Positions 27,062 to 37,014 of a stretch of 64,000 nucleotides of DNA are shown one piece after another. Location: positions 1,364,001 through 1,428,000 of the forward strand of contig NZ_CP013420.1 in assembly GCF_001718695.1 (NCBI RefSeq). Direction: 5' to 3'. The DNA is from Burkholderia ubonensis. GTDB lineage: Bacteria > Pseudomonadota > Gammaproteobacteria > Burkholderiales > Burkholderiaceae. The notes beneath the pieces are model-generated. The model saw nothing but the letters and a program-made list of their open reading frames with translations. It was not told the DNA's origin and searched no databases. Both the position numbers and the translations under genes were made by a program. Position 1 is the first letter of the stretch; every line of letters begins with the position of its first letter.

Positions 27062-28135
27062 TCACACGAGCGCAGCGAGCGTCTCGCGCGTGGTGTCGAC
27101 GACGAGCAGGCCCGCGCGCAGGCCCGGCTTCACCGACGGGTTCGGAAACACGATCCGCTCCTCGTCGTGCCGCACCGTGTAGCGGTACGCGCCGTCCTGC
27201 GCGAGCACCGTGCCGCGCGGAAACGGCGTGAAGTTCGCGACGTCGGCAGCAACGAACAGCTCGAGCGCGTCGCTCTGCTTCGTGATCTGGTCGATCACCG
27301 TGAACACGCGCGGCAGCGGCGCGTCGCCGCGGGCAGCGCCGGCGTCACCCTTGTCACCCACATCGCCGGCCGCGCGCGACACGAGCTGGCGTACCGCGCG
27401 GTCGGCGGCCGCGAAGCGCGTCAGGTCGTTCTGGCCGAACGGCCGCACCTTGCCGAGCTCCAGCGTGCACGCGAGCGCGCCGCAATGCTCGGCCGTGAAA
27501 TGCGAATACGTATGGCCCTTCGCGGTATGCAGCAGCACCGCCGCGATGCGCGCATCGCCGAGCCATTCGATCATCGCGCGCGACGGCGGCGTGCCCGTAT
27601 GCGGCAGCAGCGCGAACTGCTCGAACACCGACGCGCGGATCGCCGTGTGCATGTCGACGTGCCAGCGCGCGCCGGGGGTGTCCGGCGCAGCGGCGAAGAA
27701 CGCCGCGGCGGCCGCCTCGAGCTGCGCGGCGCGCGGCGCCTCGCGACTGTCCGGCACCTGCGCGTGGCGCCCGCTGAACAGGCGGTTCAGGTCGTCGTCG
27801 AGATAGCGCCCGCCCGCGCGCATCGCCGGCGAATTGCCGAACACGACGAGCAGCCGGCACGCGAGCGGCAGCGTGCCGGCCGCGACGTCGCGCACCAGCA
27901 TCGACAGCAGCTCGATCGGCGCGGTCTCGTCGCCGTGCACGCCGGCCGATACCAGCACGCTGCGGCTCGATGCCACGTCTGCCACGTCCGCCGCGCCCGG
28001 CTCGAGCGCGAGCAGCCCCTCGCCCTGCCACTGCCAGCGCACCGCGCCGCCGGCGCAGACGCCGTCGCGCACGGCCGGCGCGTCGCCGGCCAGCGTGAAC
28101 GCGAGGAAGTCGTCGAGCCAGGCCGCGTCGCGCAT
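27062..28135 (-). CDS. astE: Succinylglutamate desuccinylase
   Basis: A 357-residue zinc enzyme for the last step of the arginine succinyltransferase pathway, splitting N-succinylglutamate to glutamate and succinate. The zinc and catalytic region is visible as [16 protein letters not shown] (His-x2-Glu) with a later WHVDMHTA histidine, and the carboxy-terminal part holds [18 protein letters not shown], where the catalytic Glu is expected. ATG at 28135 is preferred over 28159: GAGG lies just before it and it sits 7 bases after the astB stop instead of overlapping it. It is the last gene of the operon. Confidence 0.9.
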   Translation of the reverse strand: MRDAAWLDDFLAFTLAGDAPAVRDGVCAGGAVRWQWQGEGLLALEPGAADVADVASSRSVLVSAGVHGDETAPIELLSMLVRDVAAGTLPLACRLLVVFGNSPAMRAGGRYLDDDLNRLFSGRHAQVPDSREAPRAAQLEAAAAAFFAAAPDTPGARWHVDMHTAIRASVFEQFALLPHTGTPPSRAMIEWLGDARIAAVLLHTAKGHTYSHFTAEHCGALACTLELGKVRPFGQNDLTRFAAADRAVRQLVSRAAGDVGDKGDAGAARGDAPLPRVFTVIDQITKQSDALELFVAADVANFTPFPRGTVLAQDGAYRYTVRHDEERIVFPNPSVKPGLRAGLLVVDTTRETLAALV

Positions 28136-28142
28136 GCGGGCC

Positions 28143-29483
28143 TCAGCGCTGGAAGTCATACAGCGACCCGACGCGCAGGATCTGCGTCAGTTCGTCGAGC
28201 GCGGTGCGCGACTCGTCGAGCAGCGCCGGGTCGGCCAGGTCGTCCGGCGCGAGGCGGTCGCGGTAGTGCTTCTCGATCCACGCGTCGAGCGACGCGAACA
28301 GCGTGTCGTTGATCCACACGTTCGACGTGACGGCCGCGCGCTCCGCGTCGTTCAGCACGACGCGCAGGCGCAGGCACGCCGGGCCGCCGCCGTTCTTCAT
28401 GCTCTCGCGCAGGTCGAACACCAGCACGTCGCGAATCGGGCCGTGGCCGGCCGCGAGGCTGTCGAGGTAGGCGGCGACGTTCGCGTTCTCGCGGCATTCC
28501 TGCGGCACGACGAGCACCTGCGAGCCGTCGGCGCGCGACAGCAGCTGGCTGTTGAACAGATACGACGTCACCGCATCGGACACGCTCACCGCCGCATCCG
28601 GCACCTCGATCACGTTCAGGTGCGCGCCGCGCGCGTCGAGCGCCGCCGTCAGCGTGTCGTAGACCGCCTGCTTGTTGACGAACGCGCGTTCGTGCGTGAA
28701 CAGCGTGTCGCGGTTGCCGACCGAGATCACGTCGTTGTGGAACACGCCCGCGTCGATCACGTCCGGGTCCTGCTGCGCGTAGACCGTCGCGTCCTCGCGC
28801 AGCCCGTGGCGATGCGCGACCGCGCGGCTCGCCTCGAAGGTCTGGCGCGCCGGGAAGCGCTTCGGCTCCGGCCCGCGGCGGTATTCCGAGCGGCCGTACA
28901 CGAAGAACTCGACGCCCGGCTGGCCGTACTGCGCGCAAAAGCGCGTGTGGTTCGCCGCGCCTTCGTCGCCGAGCGCCGGCGTGCCGGTCAGCGCTTCATG
29001 CACGACGAAGCGCGTCGGATCGGCGAACAGCGTCGACAGCGTGCGGCGCGTCGACTCGTGCTCGATCGCGCGGTGCAGCTTGCTGCACAGGTTCGCCGGC
29101 GTGAAGTGCACGCGGCCGTCGCCGGTATCGGCCGACGGGCTCACCGTCGCCGCGTTCGCGGTCCACATCGCCGACGCGGAGCTCGCCGCGGCGAGCAGCT
29201 CGGGCGCCTGCTTCGCGGCCTTCGCGATCACGTCCGCGTCCTTGCCGGAGAAGCCGAGCTCGCGCAGCAGGCGCAGCGACGGGCGCTCCTGCGGCGGCAG
29301 CACGCCCTGCGCGAAGCCGAGATCGGCGAGCTGCTTCATCTTGCGCAGGCCCTGCTTCGCGGCGGCCTTCGGGTTCGCGGCCGATTTCTCGTTGTTCAGC
29401 GACGCCACGTTGCCGAACGACAGCCCGGCGTAGTTGTGGGTCGGGCCGACGAGTCCGTCGAAATTGGCTTCTTGTGCGTTCAT
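28143..29483 (-). CDS. astB: N-succinylarginine dihydrolase
   Basis: A 446-residue member of the amidinotransferase fold, of typical length, converting N-succinylarginine to N-succinylornithine with release of ammonia and carbon dioxide. Conserved stretches: [20 protein letters not shown] at the N-terminus, [20 protein letters not shown] with the catalytic His, and [14 protein letters not shown] near residue 360 with the catalytic Cys. It is followed 7 bases later by astE and preceded by astD with 14 bases between them, consistent with one transcript. Confidence 0.94.
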   Translation of the reverse strand: MNAQEANFDGLVGPTHNYAGLSFGNVASLNNEKSAANPKAAAKQGLRKMKQLADLGFAQGVLPPQERPSLRLLRELGFSGKDADVIAKAAKQAPELLAAASSASAMWTANAATVSPSADTGDGRVHFTPANLCSKLHRAIEHESTRRTLSTLFADPTRFVVHEALTGTPALGDEGAANHTRFCAQYGQPGVEFFVYGRSEYRRGPEPKRFPARQTFEASRAVAHRHGLREDATVYAQQDPDVIDAGVFHNDVISVGNRDTLFTHERAFVNKQAVYDTLTAALDARGAHLNVIEVPDAAVSVSDAVTSYLFNSQLLSRADGSQVLVVPQECRENANVAAYLDSLAAGHGPIRDVLVFDLRESMKNGGGPACLRLRVVLNDAERAAVTSNVWINDTLFASLDAWIEKHYRDRLAPDDLADPALLDESRTALDELTQILRVGSLYDFQR

Positions 29484-29497
29484 CGTCGTTCCCTCGA

Positions 29498-30961
29498 TCA
29501 GAAATGCAGGCCCGGCGACAGGCTCGCGGGCAGGGTCAGTTGGGCGCTCTCCACCGACGCCATCGGATACGCGCAGTAGTCGGCCGCGTAGTACGCGCTC
29601 GGGCGGTGGTTGCCGGAGCGGCCCGCGCCGCCGAACGGCGCGGCGGACGATGCGCCGTTGGTCGGCCGGTTCCAGTTGACGATCCCCGCGCGGATCGTGC
29701 GGCGGAAGTGCTCCCACGCGCGCGCGTCGTCGGCAATGAGGCCGGCGGACAGGCCGAACGCGGTGTCGTTCGCGCGCTCGATCGCTTCGTCGAACGTCGC
29801 GTAGCGGATGATCTGCGCGAGCGGGCCGAAGTGCTCCTCGTCGGGCAGGTCGGCTACGCCGGTCACGTCGATGATCGACGCGTTCACGAAGCCGAGGCGC
29901 GGGTCGCGCTGTTCCATCGCGATGATCGGCTTCGCGCCTTGCGCGAGCAGACGCGACTGGGCTTCGACGAGCTTCGCCGCCGCGCGCGCCGAGATCACCG
30001 CGCCCATGAACGGCTGCGGGTCGGCGTCGAACACGTCCGCCGTGATCTTCGACGTGACGTCGGCGAAGCGCGCGAGGAAGCGGTCGCCCGCCGCGCCCTG
30101 CGGCACGAAGATGCGGCGCGCGCACGTGCAGCGCTGTCCCGCGGACAGGAACGCCGACTGGATCGTGTGATGCACGGCCGCGTCGACGTCTTCGATCTCG
30201 CCGATCACGAGCGGGTTGTTGCCGCCCATCTCGAGCGCGAGCACGATCTCCGGACGGCCGCCGAACTGCTTGTGCAGCAGCGTGCCCGTGTCCGAGCTGC
30301 CGGTGAAGAACAGCCCGTCGATCTGGCGATGGTTCGCGAGCGCGATGCCGGTGTCCTTCTCGCCCTGCACGAGGTTCAGCACGCCGTCGGGCAGGCCCGC
30401 GTCCTTCCATGCTTCGACGGTCGCGCGCGCGACGCCCGGCGCGAGCTCGGACGGCTTGAACACGACCGTGTTGCCCGCGATCAGCGCCGGCACGATATGC
30501 CCGTTCGGCAAATGGCCCGGGAAGTTGTACGGCCCGAACACCGCGACGACGCCGTGCGGACGGTGGCGCAGCACCGCGACGCCGTCGGCCATGTCCTGGC
30601 GCTTCTCGCCGGTGCGTTCCTGGTAGGACTGGATCGAGATGCCGACCTTCGCGGCCATCGCCGCGACCTCGGTGCGCGCTTCCCACAGCGGCTTGCCGGT
30701 CTCGCGGCCGATCGCCGCGGCGAGCGCTTCCTTGCGCTCGTTGAGCAGCGCCGCGAAGCGCTTCGCGATCTCGCAGCGCGCTTCGAAGTCGAGCGCCGAC
30801 CAGCCGGCGAATGCGCGGCGCGCGCTCGCGACCGCGCGGTCGACGTCGGCGGCCGACGCGCTCGCGCCCTGCCACGCGATCGCGTCGGTGCCCGGGTTGC
30901 GCGAAGCGAACACGTGGCCCGAGCCCGCGACCCAGGCGCCGTCGATGAAGAGTTCCGTCAT
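29498..30961 (-). CDS. astD: Succinylglutamate semialdehyde dehydrogenase
   Basis: A 487-residue NAD-dependent aldehyde dehydrogenase that oxidises N-succinylglutamate semialdehyde. The general base Glu is in [14 protein letters not shown] and the nucleophilic Cys in [15 protein letters not shown] (about residue 287). The Rossmann region has [20 protein letters not shown] and [17 protein letters not shown]. The ends match the family well. It starts directly after the second AstA subunit: the ATG at 30961 lies 7 bases beyond that gene's intended stop, and the frame-shifted version of the AstA gene overlaps it. Confidence 0.94.
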   Translation of the reverse strand: MTELFIDGAWVAGSGHVFASRNPGTDAIAWQGASASAADVDRAVASARRAFAGWSALDFEARCEIAKRFAALLNERKEALAAAIGRETGKPLWEARTEVAAMAAKVGISIQSYQERTGEKRQDMADGVAVLRHRPHGVVAVFGPYNFPGHLPNGHIVPALIAGNTVVFKPSELAPGVARATVEAWKDAGLPDGVLNLVQGEKDTGIALANHRQIDGLFFTGSSDTGTLLHKQFGGRPEIVLALEMGGNNPLVIGEIEDVDAAVHHTIQSAFLSAGQRCTCARRIFVPQGAAGDRFLARFADVTSKITADVFDADPQPFMGAVISARAAAKLVEAQSRLLAQGAKPIIAMEQRDPRLGFVNASIIDVTGVADLPDEEHFGPLAQIIRYATFDEAIERANDTAFGLSAGLIADDARAWEHFRRTIRAGIVNWNRPTNGASSAAPFGGAGRSGNHRPSAYYAADYCAYPMASVESAQLTLPASLSPGLHF

Positions 30962-30968
30962 GATTCGT

Positions 30969-32025
30969 TTATCCCTGTTTGACTTTGAGCGGCAGCACGC
31001 GGACCGGATCGCCCGCCTTCACGTCGAGCGCGGCGGCATCGTCGGCCGACAGCACGAACGCGCCGTTCGCGACGACGCCCGGCGCGACGCCGACGCGGAA
31101 GTCGCCGAGCGACGTGTTCGACACGAGCGACTTCGGCGGATGGCCGCCCATGGCCGCCCCGCGCGTCGACGCGCGCGTCGGGCTCGCCGATCGCGACCGG
31201 CACGACGACGCTCTCGCGCACCGTGCGCAGGTCGTTGATGTGGCATTCGAGCACCGGGCCTGCGTCGAAGATGTCGACGTGGTTCTGGTAGCGCAGCCCT
31301 TCCGCCTCGAGCATCTTGCGCGCCGGCAGCGTGTCGCGATGCGTGAGGCCGACCGCGTCCTGCGCGTCCTGCGGCAGCAGGTCGACGTACACGGGGTAGC
31401 GCGGCATCAGTTCCGCGAGGAACGACTTGCGGCCGTGCGAGCTCAGGTAATCCGCGGCGTTGAAGTCGATCTGGTAGAAGTGCGAACCGACCGCGCGCCA
31501 GAACGGCGACGTGCCGTCGTCGTCGAAGTGGCCGCGCAGCTCCGCGCAAATGCGTTCCGGAAACAGCTCGCGGAACTGCGCGATGAACATGAAGCGCGAG
31601 CGCGACAGCAGGCCGCCGACGCCGCCCGTGCGGTAGCGCGGGCTCAGGAACAGCGAGCACACTTCCGCGTAGCCGGTCAGGTCGTGCGAGATGTTCAGCG
31701 CATGCATCCGCGTCCACACGCCGAGCTCCTGGCTCGCGTGCACGACCGTGCTCACGCGGTAGTTGTAGAACGGCTGCTCGAGGCCGACCTGCGATTCGAT
31801 ACCGCACACGCCCGCGATGTCGCCCGTCGCCGAGTCTTCCATCACGAAGAAGTAGCCGGCTTCCGACGGCGCGGCCCGCCCTTCGAGCGTGCGGCGGGTG
31901 CGTTCGATGCGCGCGGCGAGCGCGTCGCGGTCGGGCTTGAACGTGGTCAGGCCCGGACCGGTTTCCTTCGCGAGCGACACGAGCGCGTCCACGTCGCCCG
32001 TTTGTACGACCCGAACGACGATCAT
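30969..32025 (-). pseudogene. aruG: Arginine N-succinyltransferase, beta-type subunit (AruG-like), frameshifted
   Basis: The second of two AstA homologues. From ATG at 32025 the frame encodes a good match for about 288 residues (MIVVRVVQTGDVDALVSLAK to VVVPVAIGEPDARVDAR). Around 31150-31175 it slips: the expected C-terminus (MGGHPPKSLVSNTSLGDFRV ... VLPLKVKQG, stop at 30969) continues in another frame, while the original frame runs on to 30958 as basic nonsense. The slip lies in a GC-rich run. Arginine N-succinyltransferase transfers succinyl from succinyl-CoA to arginine, and alpha and beta subunits form the enzyme in Pseudomonas. The start overlaps the alpha gene stop (ATGA). The gene is either broken or mis-sequenced. 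Confidence 0.85.
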
Positions 32026-33077
32026 GCTGCGTCTCCCTTCGATTCCTCATCGTCGCGCTGGTGCAGCGGCACGCAGCGCACGACATCGCCATCCTTCACG
32101 TTCAGCGCCGCGCGCACGTCGCCGGCGAGCGGCGCGCCCTTGCCGGCATCGGCCGGCAAATCCGCGAGCACGCAGCGGAACGATTCGCCGCTGCCGCTCG
32201 ACACGAGGTACGCGGCGTCGCCCTGCTGGTGCGCGGCCTCGCGCACCGTGCGTTCGGCCGCATGCTTCACGCATGCGGTGCGGTCCATCTGCTGGGTCAG
32301 CACCGGGCCCGCGTCGAAGATGTCGACGAAGCGGTCCGGCTCGAAGCCTTCCTCGAGATGGATGTCGTACGCGAGCAGCGCGCTCGCGTTCGGCTCGCCG
32401 AGCACGCGCTGCGCGGCTTCCGGCAGCAGCGGCACGTACAGCGGGTAGCCGGGCATCACTTCGGCGATGAACGTGCGGCTGCGGCCGCCCGACGCGATGT
32501 CGACGTCCTCGAAATCGCGGCCGAAGAACTTGCGGCCCACCGCTTCCCAGAACGGCGACGCGCCGTGCTCGTCGCTCACGCCGAGCAGCAGCGTGAATAC
32601 TTCGGGCGTGAAGCGGCGGCGGTTCGCGGCGATGTACATCATCCGCGCGCGCGAGATCAGGTGCGCGGCCGCGTCGCCGCGCAGCGACGGATCGACGTAG
32701 AAGCCCGCGAGCCGGCTCTTGCCGGTCAGCTCGTGCGACATCGTCAGCGCGTGGATCTTGCGGTTCACGTGCAGCTCGCGCGACGCGTGGATCAGCGCGT
32801 CGTTGCGGAACGCGTAGAACGGCTCGGAGTAGCCGGCCGCCGCCACGATGCTGGCGGTGCCGAGCAGCTTGCCGGTCTCGGTGTCTTCCAGCACGAAGAG
32901 ATAGAACTCCTCGCCGGGGAAGTCGACGTCCGCGCGAAACGAATCCTCCGAGAGCGCGACGCGCGCCTCGAGCGCAGCGCGGTCGTGCGGCAGCGAGTGC
33001 AGGACCGGCTGCGCGGTGCGCGCCATCTGCGCGAGCGCATCGAGATCCGTGAGTTTGCCGGGGCGAACAAATAGCAT
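32022..33077 (-). CDS. aruF: Arginine N-succinyltransferase, alpha-type subunit (AruF-like)
   Basis: A 351-residue AstA-family acyltransferase, first step of arginine succinylation. It begins MLFVRPGKLTDLDALAQMAR and carries the family segments EEFYLFVLEDTETGKLLGTA, GYSEPFYAFRNDALIHASRE, SRTFIAEVMPGYPLYVPLLP and VDIFDAGPVL. It resembles the alpha subunit (AruF) by its N-terminus and by preceding the beta-type gene, the order known in Pseudomonas aeruginosa. It lies 30 bases after astC and shares an ATGA overlap with the next gene. Confidence 0.9.
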   Translation of the reverse strand: MLFVRPGKLTDLDALAQMARTAQPVLHSLPHDRAALEARVALSEDSFRADVDFPGEEFYLFVLEDTETGKLLGTASIVAAAGYSEPFYAFRNDALIHASRELHVNRKIHALTMSHELTGKSRLAGFYVDPSLRGDAAAHLISRARMMYIAANRRRFTPEVFTLLLGVSDEHGASPFWEAVGRKFFGRDFEDVDIASGGRSRTFIAEVMPGYPLYVPLLPEAAQRVLGEPNASALLAYDIHLEEGFEPDRFVDIFDAGPVLTQQMDRTACVKHAAERTVREAAHQQGDAAYLVSSGSGESFRCVLADLPADAGKGAPLAGDVRAALNVKDGDVVRCVPLHQRDDEESKGDAA

Positions 33078-33107
33078 CGTCGTTCCTGTCTGCGATGGAG
33101 GCGCCGA

Positions 33108-34340
33108 TCAGCGCGCGTTGGCTGCCTGCGCGGCGAGCACCTGTTCGACCGCCTTCTCGAAGCGCGCGAGGCCTTCGTCGAGCACGTCGAACGGGATCAC
33201 CAGCGACGGCACGAAGCGCAGCACGTTCGGGCCGGCGATCAGCATGATCACGCCCTGCTCGGCGGCCGCGTTCACGAAGTCCTTCGCGCGGCCGTCGAAT
33301 GCGGCCGTGAGTTCCGCGCCGACCAGCAGGCCCTTGCCGCGCACTTCCTTGAAGATGCCGAAGCGCGCGTTGATGCGTTCGAGCGCGCCTTTCAGGCGCA
33401 TGCTGCGTTCGCGCACGCCTTCGAGCAGCGCCGGCTCGCCGATCAGCTCGACGACCTTGTCGGCGATCGCCGACGCGAGCGGGTTGCCGCCGTAGGTCGT
33501 GCCGTGCACGCCGACCTTGAAGTGCGCGGCGAGTTCTTTCGTCGTCAGCATCGCGCCGATCGGGAAGCCGTTGCCGAGCGCCTTCGCGGTCGTCAGGATG
33601 TCGGGCGTCACGCCCGTGTCCATGTATGCGTAGAAGTGGCCCGTGCGGCCGACGCCCGTCTGCACTTCGTCGAAGATCAGCAGTGCGTCGTTGGCGTCGC
33701 ACGCTTCGCGCAGCGCCTTGAGGAAGGCCGGATCGGCCGGGATCACGCCGCCTTCGCCCTGCACCGGCTCGACGATCACCGCGCAGGTTTGCGGGCCGAT
33801 CGCGGCCTTGGCGGCTGCGATGTCGTTGAACGGCAGGTGCTTGATGCCTTCCGGCACCGGGCCGAAGCCTTCCGAGTATTTCGGCTGGCCGCCGACGCTG
33901 ACCGTGAAGAACGTGCGGCCGTGGAACGACTGCACGAACGAGATGATTTCGAATTTGTCGGCGCCGTGGCGTTCGAACGCGACGCGGCGCGCGAGCTTCA
34001 GCGCCGCTTCGTTCGCTTCCGCGCCCGAGTTCGCGAAGAATGCGCGGTCGGCGAAGGTCAGCGATTCGAGGCGTTTCGCGAGGCGCAGCACCGGCTCGTT
34101 CGTGTAGCCGTTGCCGATGTGCCAGAGCTTGCGGCTTTGTTCGTCCAGCACCTTCAGCAGTTCCGGATGGCCGTGGCCGAGCGACGTCACGGCGATGCCG
34201 CATGCGAAATCCACGTATTCACGGCCTGCCGTGTCCCACACGCGCGAGCCTTCGCCGCGATCCGGCACGAACGGCGCGGGGGAAAACACCGGCACCATCA
34301 CTTCGTCGAAAGTCTGGCGGTTCACGGTCAGGTTCGTCAT
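33108..34340 (-). CDS. astC: Succinylornithine / acetylornithine transaminase
   Basis: A 410-residue class III PLP aminotransferase. It carries the cofactor loop [18 protein letters not shown], the PLP-contacting [15 protein letters not shown] and the Schiff-base lysine in [17 protein letters not shown] (about residue 258). In this operon it should convert N-succinylornithine to the semialdehyde, and such enzymes also accept acetylornithine. It is the first gene of the ast operon, with AAGGAAC before the ATG at 34340. Two palindromes lie just upstream, and an AraC/GlxA regulator gene follows further up, so induction by arginine is likely. Confidence 0.93.
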   Translation of the reverse strand: MTNLTVNRQTFDEVMVPVFSPAPFVPDRGEGSRVWDTAGREYVDFACGIAVTSLGHGHPELLKVLDEQSRKLWHIGNGYTNEPVLRLAKRLESLTFADRAFFANSGAEANEAALKLARRVAFERHGADKFEIISFVQSFHGRTFFTVSVGGQPKYSEGFGPVPEGIKHLPFNDIAAAKAAIGPQTCAVIVEPVQGEGGVIPADPAFLKALREACDANDALLIFDEVQTGVGRTGHFYAYMDTGVTPDILTTAKALGNGFPIGAMLTTKELAAHFKVGVHGTTYGGNPLASAIADKVVELIGEPALLEGVRERSMRLKGALERINARFGIFKEVRGKGLLVGAELTAAFDGRAKDFVNAAAEQGVIMLIAGPNVLRFVPSLVIPFDVLDEGLARFEKAVEQVLAAQAANAR

Positions 34341-34362
34341 GGCTGTTCCTTTCGGTAGAGGT

Positions 34363-34411
34363 CTTGAACAATAGGTTCAAGTTTAGGTAAGGGTCGTGCA
34401 AGCGTCTTGCA
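34363..34411 (-). promoter_or_regulatory. Two palindromes in the astC upstream region
   Basis: CTTGAAC-AATAG-GTTCAAG (34363-34381) and TGCAAG-CGT-CTTGCA (34397-34411) are both perfect dyads, 22 to 71 bases before the astC start codon at 34340. They are placed as operators for the ast operon. I cannot tell which regulator binds; they do not look like the direct-repeat sites of the Pseudomonas AraC-type ArgR. Confidence 0.5.
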
Positions 34412-34474
34412 GAATTGCGACGGGTTCTATCGGGTTGGGGGTGCTGGCGCGTTTTTGGGGTGGTCTGCCTGGGC

Positions 34475-35108
34475 TTTTCGTGAATTGCCTGTAATGCTTT
34501 CGGTCTGTTGGCGTCGCCCCTCCCCGGGGCGGGGGTCACTTTTCTTTGTCTTGCCAAAGAAAAGTAACCAAAAGAAAGGCGCTCGGATAACGCAAGACTT
34601 CCCGTGCCGTGGTCATCAGCGTGGATCGCGCAAAAGTGTCCGAGCCAGTCACGACGCCGGAGTGGTTCGAGCAATGGATCTGACACGTCGCACCGCCAAG
34701 CAGAGTGGTATACCGCTCATCAGTTCCATCCTCGCTACGCTCGGCTGCAAGGCACTTCATGGTTCGCGCTACACATGCATCGCCCGCGATAGTCCACGCC
34801 AATCAACCAATCATCTGTTCAGCAGGTGTGGACCTGTCGGCCGAGCGTAGCGAGGACGGAGCTGGCGGGCGGTATACCGCTCTGCTCCGTGGTGCGGCGC
34901 GTCAGATCCATTGCTCGAACCACTCCGGTGTCGTGACTGGCTCGGACACTTTTGTGCGATCCACTCCGACGACGATCGCACGGAACCCGGGGCATTTCGA
35001 GCGCCTTTCTTTTGGTTACTTTTCTTTGGCAAGACAAAGAAAAGTAACCGCCGCCCCGCGCAGGGGCGACGCTAACAGACCGAAAACATTACAGGTGCTT
35101 CACGAAAA
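34475..35108. repeat. Long inverted repeat with two nested hairpins
   Basis: Arms of about 270 bases (34475-34745 and 34840-35108) are imperfect reverse complements around a 94-base centre. Well-matched blocks include CTCGCTACGCTCGGC, AAAAGTGTCCGAGCCAGTCA, GTGGTTCGAGCAATGGATCT and ACCAAAAGAAAGGCGCTCG. Each arm holds its own palindrome: ACTTTTCTTTG-N6-CAAAGAAAAGT (34538-34565) and GGTTACTTTTCTTTG-N6-CAAAGAAAAGTAACC (35014-35049). It fills the gap between the ArgR-like gene and astC. No transposase gene or target duplication is visible. The nested hairpins may end the regulator transcript. Confidence 0.85.
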
Positions 35109-35132
35109 ACACTGACCGTCCACCCAACAAAC

Positions 35133-36176
35133 TCAGTCCTTGTTCACGCGCTCGACGAGCGCCCCAGCCCGCGGTTCGGCGCCGCCGCCGGTCTGCTTCT
35201 CGAGCCACGCGCGCCGATCCTCCCGAGGCGTCACACCAAACCGCTCGCGGTACGCATTGGAAAAATGCGCGGCAGAAGAAAACCCACAGGCGAGGCTGAC
35301 CTGAACGACCGACTTGCTGGTCCGCTGCAACTGCGTGCGAGCCTTGAGCAACCGCAAATTGAGGTAATACTTCGAAGGCATCGCGCCAAGATACTGCCGA
35401 AAGAGCCGCTCCAATTGTCGGCGCGACACGCCGACCAGCCCGGCGATTTCATCCGTCGTCAACGGATCTTCGATGTTGGCTTCCATCAGCAGCAATGCAT
35501 CGTTCAACCGAGGATGCCGCTCGCCCGGCGCGGTCACAAAGGGAATCCGCTGCCGCTCCTCGCCACTGCGCAAAGTGCCCGCGCCAAGCGCATCGGCAAT
35601 CCTTTCCGCCAGCTCCGGCCCGTGCTCGCGGCCGATCATCGCGAGCATGAAATCGACGGTCGCCTGCCCGCCCGCGCACGTCGCGCGGTCCCGGTCGATC
35701 TCGAAGATCTGCTGCGTGACGATCGACCGCTCGAACTGCTCCGCAAACTGCTGATACGTCTCCCAGTTCACGCTCACCCGGTAGCCGGACAACTGCCCCG
35801 CCATCGCGAGCCACCACACGCCATGATGGATGCCCGTCACGAGCGGCGTGCGCTGCCCGACCCGCGCGAGACTCGCGAGAAACAGCCGGTAGTCGGCGAA
35901 CTGCTGGAACCGCTCGCTGACGACGATCAGCCAGTCGCACGTGATCGCGTCGTTGAACGCCGCATCGGCATGCCACTGCGCGCCGCCGGAGAGCGGCACC
36001 GGCCGCCCGTCCCACGAACACACCTGCCAGCGGTACAGCAACCGCCCGTCGATCTCGTTCGCGAGATTCAGCGCGTCGACGATCGGACCCACGCCCGACA
36101 TCGACACGGGCGGCAATGCGACGATCGCCACCTGCGTCGTGCGGGTGGCGCCTGCGGGACGGAGCACCGATACCAC
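35133..36176 (-). CDS. argR: AraC/GlxA family regulator, ArgR-like (arginine-responsive)
   Basis: A 347-residue regulator with an N-terminal DJ-1/PfpI-like domain (about residues 15-190, QVAIVALPPVSMSGVGPIVD, then TGIHHGVWWLAMAGQLSGYR) and a C-terminal AraC domain (about 225-325) with two HTH motifs (TTDEIAGLVGVSRRQLERLF and VQVSLACGFSSAAHFSNAYR). This matches the arginine-responsive ArgR of Pseudomonas, which belongs to the AraC family and controls aot and aru genes. It lies between the transporter genes and the ast operon, as expected. The start is GTG at 36176. It is not related to the hexameric ArgR of E. coli despite the name. Confidence 0.85.
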   Translation of the reverse strand: MVSVLRPAGATRTTQVAIVALPPVSMSGVGPIVDALNLANEIDGRLLYRWQVCSWDGRPVPLSGGAQWHADAAFNDAITCDWLIVVSERFQQFADYRLFLASLARVGQRTPLVTGIHHGVWWLAMAGQLSGYRVSVNWETYQQFAEQFERSIVTQQIFEIDRDRATCAGGQATVDFMLAMIGREHGPELAERIADALGAGTLRSGEERQRIPFVTAPGERHPRLNDALLLMEANIEDPLTTDEIAGLVGVSRRQLERLFRQYLGAMPSKYYLNLRLLKARTQLQRTSKSVVQVSLACGFSSAAHFSNAYRERFGVTPREDRRAWLEKQTGGGAEPRAGALVERVNKD

Positions 36177-36198
36177 GTTTGCGACCTGCCGCGTAACG

Positions 36199-36993
36199 TT
36201 ACTTCAGGCTTCCGGACAGGAACTGCTTGAGCCGCTCGCTCTGCGGACGCACGAGCACCTCCGACGGATTCCCCTCTTCCTCGGTCCGCCCCTGGTGCAG
36301 GAACATCACGTGGTTCGACACGTTGCGCGCAAACCCCATCTCATGCGTGACGACGATCATCGTCCGGCCTTCCTCGGCCAGCTTCTGCATCACCTTCAGC
36401 ACTTCGCCGACGAGCTCCGGATCGAGCGCCGACGTCGGTTCGTCGAACAGCATCACGTCCGGATGCATCGCCAGCGCCCGCGCGATCGCGACGCGCTGCT
36501 GCTGGCCGCCCGACAGGTGCGACGGATACTGCTTCTCGACCCGCGGCGCCAGGCCCACCTTCTCCAGATACTCGCGCGCGCGCTCCTCGGCTTCCTTCTT
36601 CGGGATGCCGAGCACGTGCACCGGCGCTTCCATCACGTTCTCGAGCACGTTCATGTGCGCCCACAGATTGAAGTGCTGGAACACCATCGCGAGCTTCGTG
36701 CGGATCCGCTGCAGCTGCTTGTGGTCGGCGACCTCGAGCGCACCGGCCTTGTCGGTCTTCGTGCGCACGGTCTCGCCGTCGACGACGATCTGCCCCGCAT
36801 TCGGCCGTTCGAGGAAATTGATGCAGCGCAGGAACGTGCTCTTGCCCGAGCCGCTCGCGCCGATGATGCTGATGACGTCGCCGGCCTTCGCGTTCAGCGA
36901 GACGCCCTTGAGCACCTCGTTGTCACCGTAGCGCTTGTGGATGTCGAGCGCCGCAAGCTTGCAGGCAGCGCCCGTTTGAGTGATCTCGGCCAA
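36199..36993 (-). CDS. aotP: Arginine/ornithine/histidine ABC transporter ATPase (HisP/AotP-like)
   Basis: A 264-residue ABC ATPase for polar amino acid import. Walker A is [13 protein letters not shown] (near residue 48), the signature is [15 protein letters not shown], and Walker B is [17 protein letters not shown], followed by the H-loop [16 protein letters not shown]. It powers uptake with the two permeases just upstream and the binding protein at 26031. It lies 21 bases after the second permease gene and 22 bases before the regulator start, so the whole set is probably one transcript. Confidence 0.92.
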   Translation of the reverse strand: MAEITQTGAACKLAALDIHKRYGDNEVLKGVSLNAKAGDVISIIGASGSGKSTFLRCINFLERPNAGQIVVDGETVRTKTDKAGALEVADHKQLQRIRTKLAMVFQHFNLWAHMNVLENVMEAPVHVLGIPKKEAEERAREYLEKVGLAPRVEKQYPSHLSGGQQQRVAIARALAMHPDVMLFDEPTSALDPELVGEVLKVMQKLAEEGRTMIVVTHEMGFARNVSNHVMFLHQGRTEEEGNPSEVLVRPQSERLKQFLSGSLK

Positions 36994-37014
36994 CTGGCTC
37001 TCCTCGAAGTGAAA

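Noticed and set aside
34475..35108. Insertion sequence or transposon
   Set aside because: The arms are inverted and long but no transposase frame, terminal motif or target duplication is visible.
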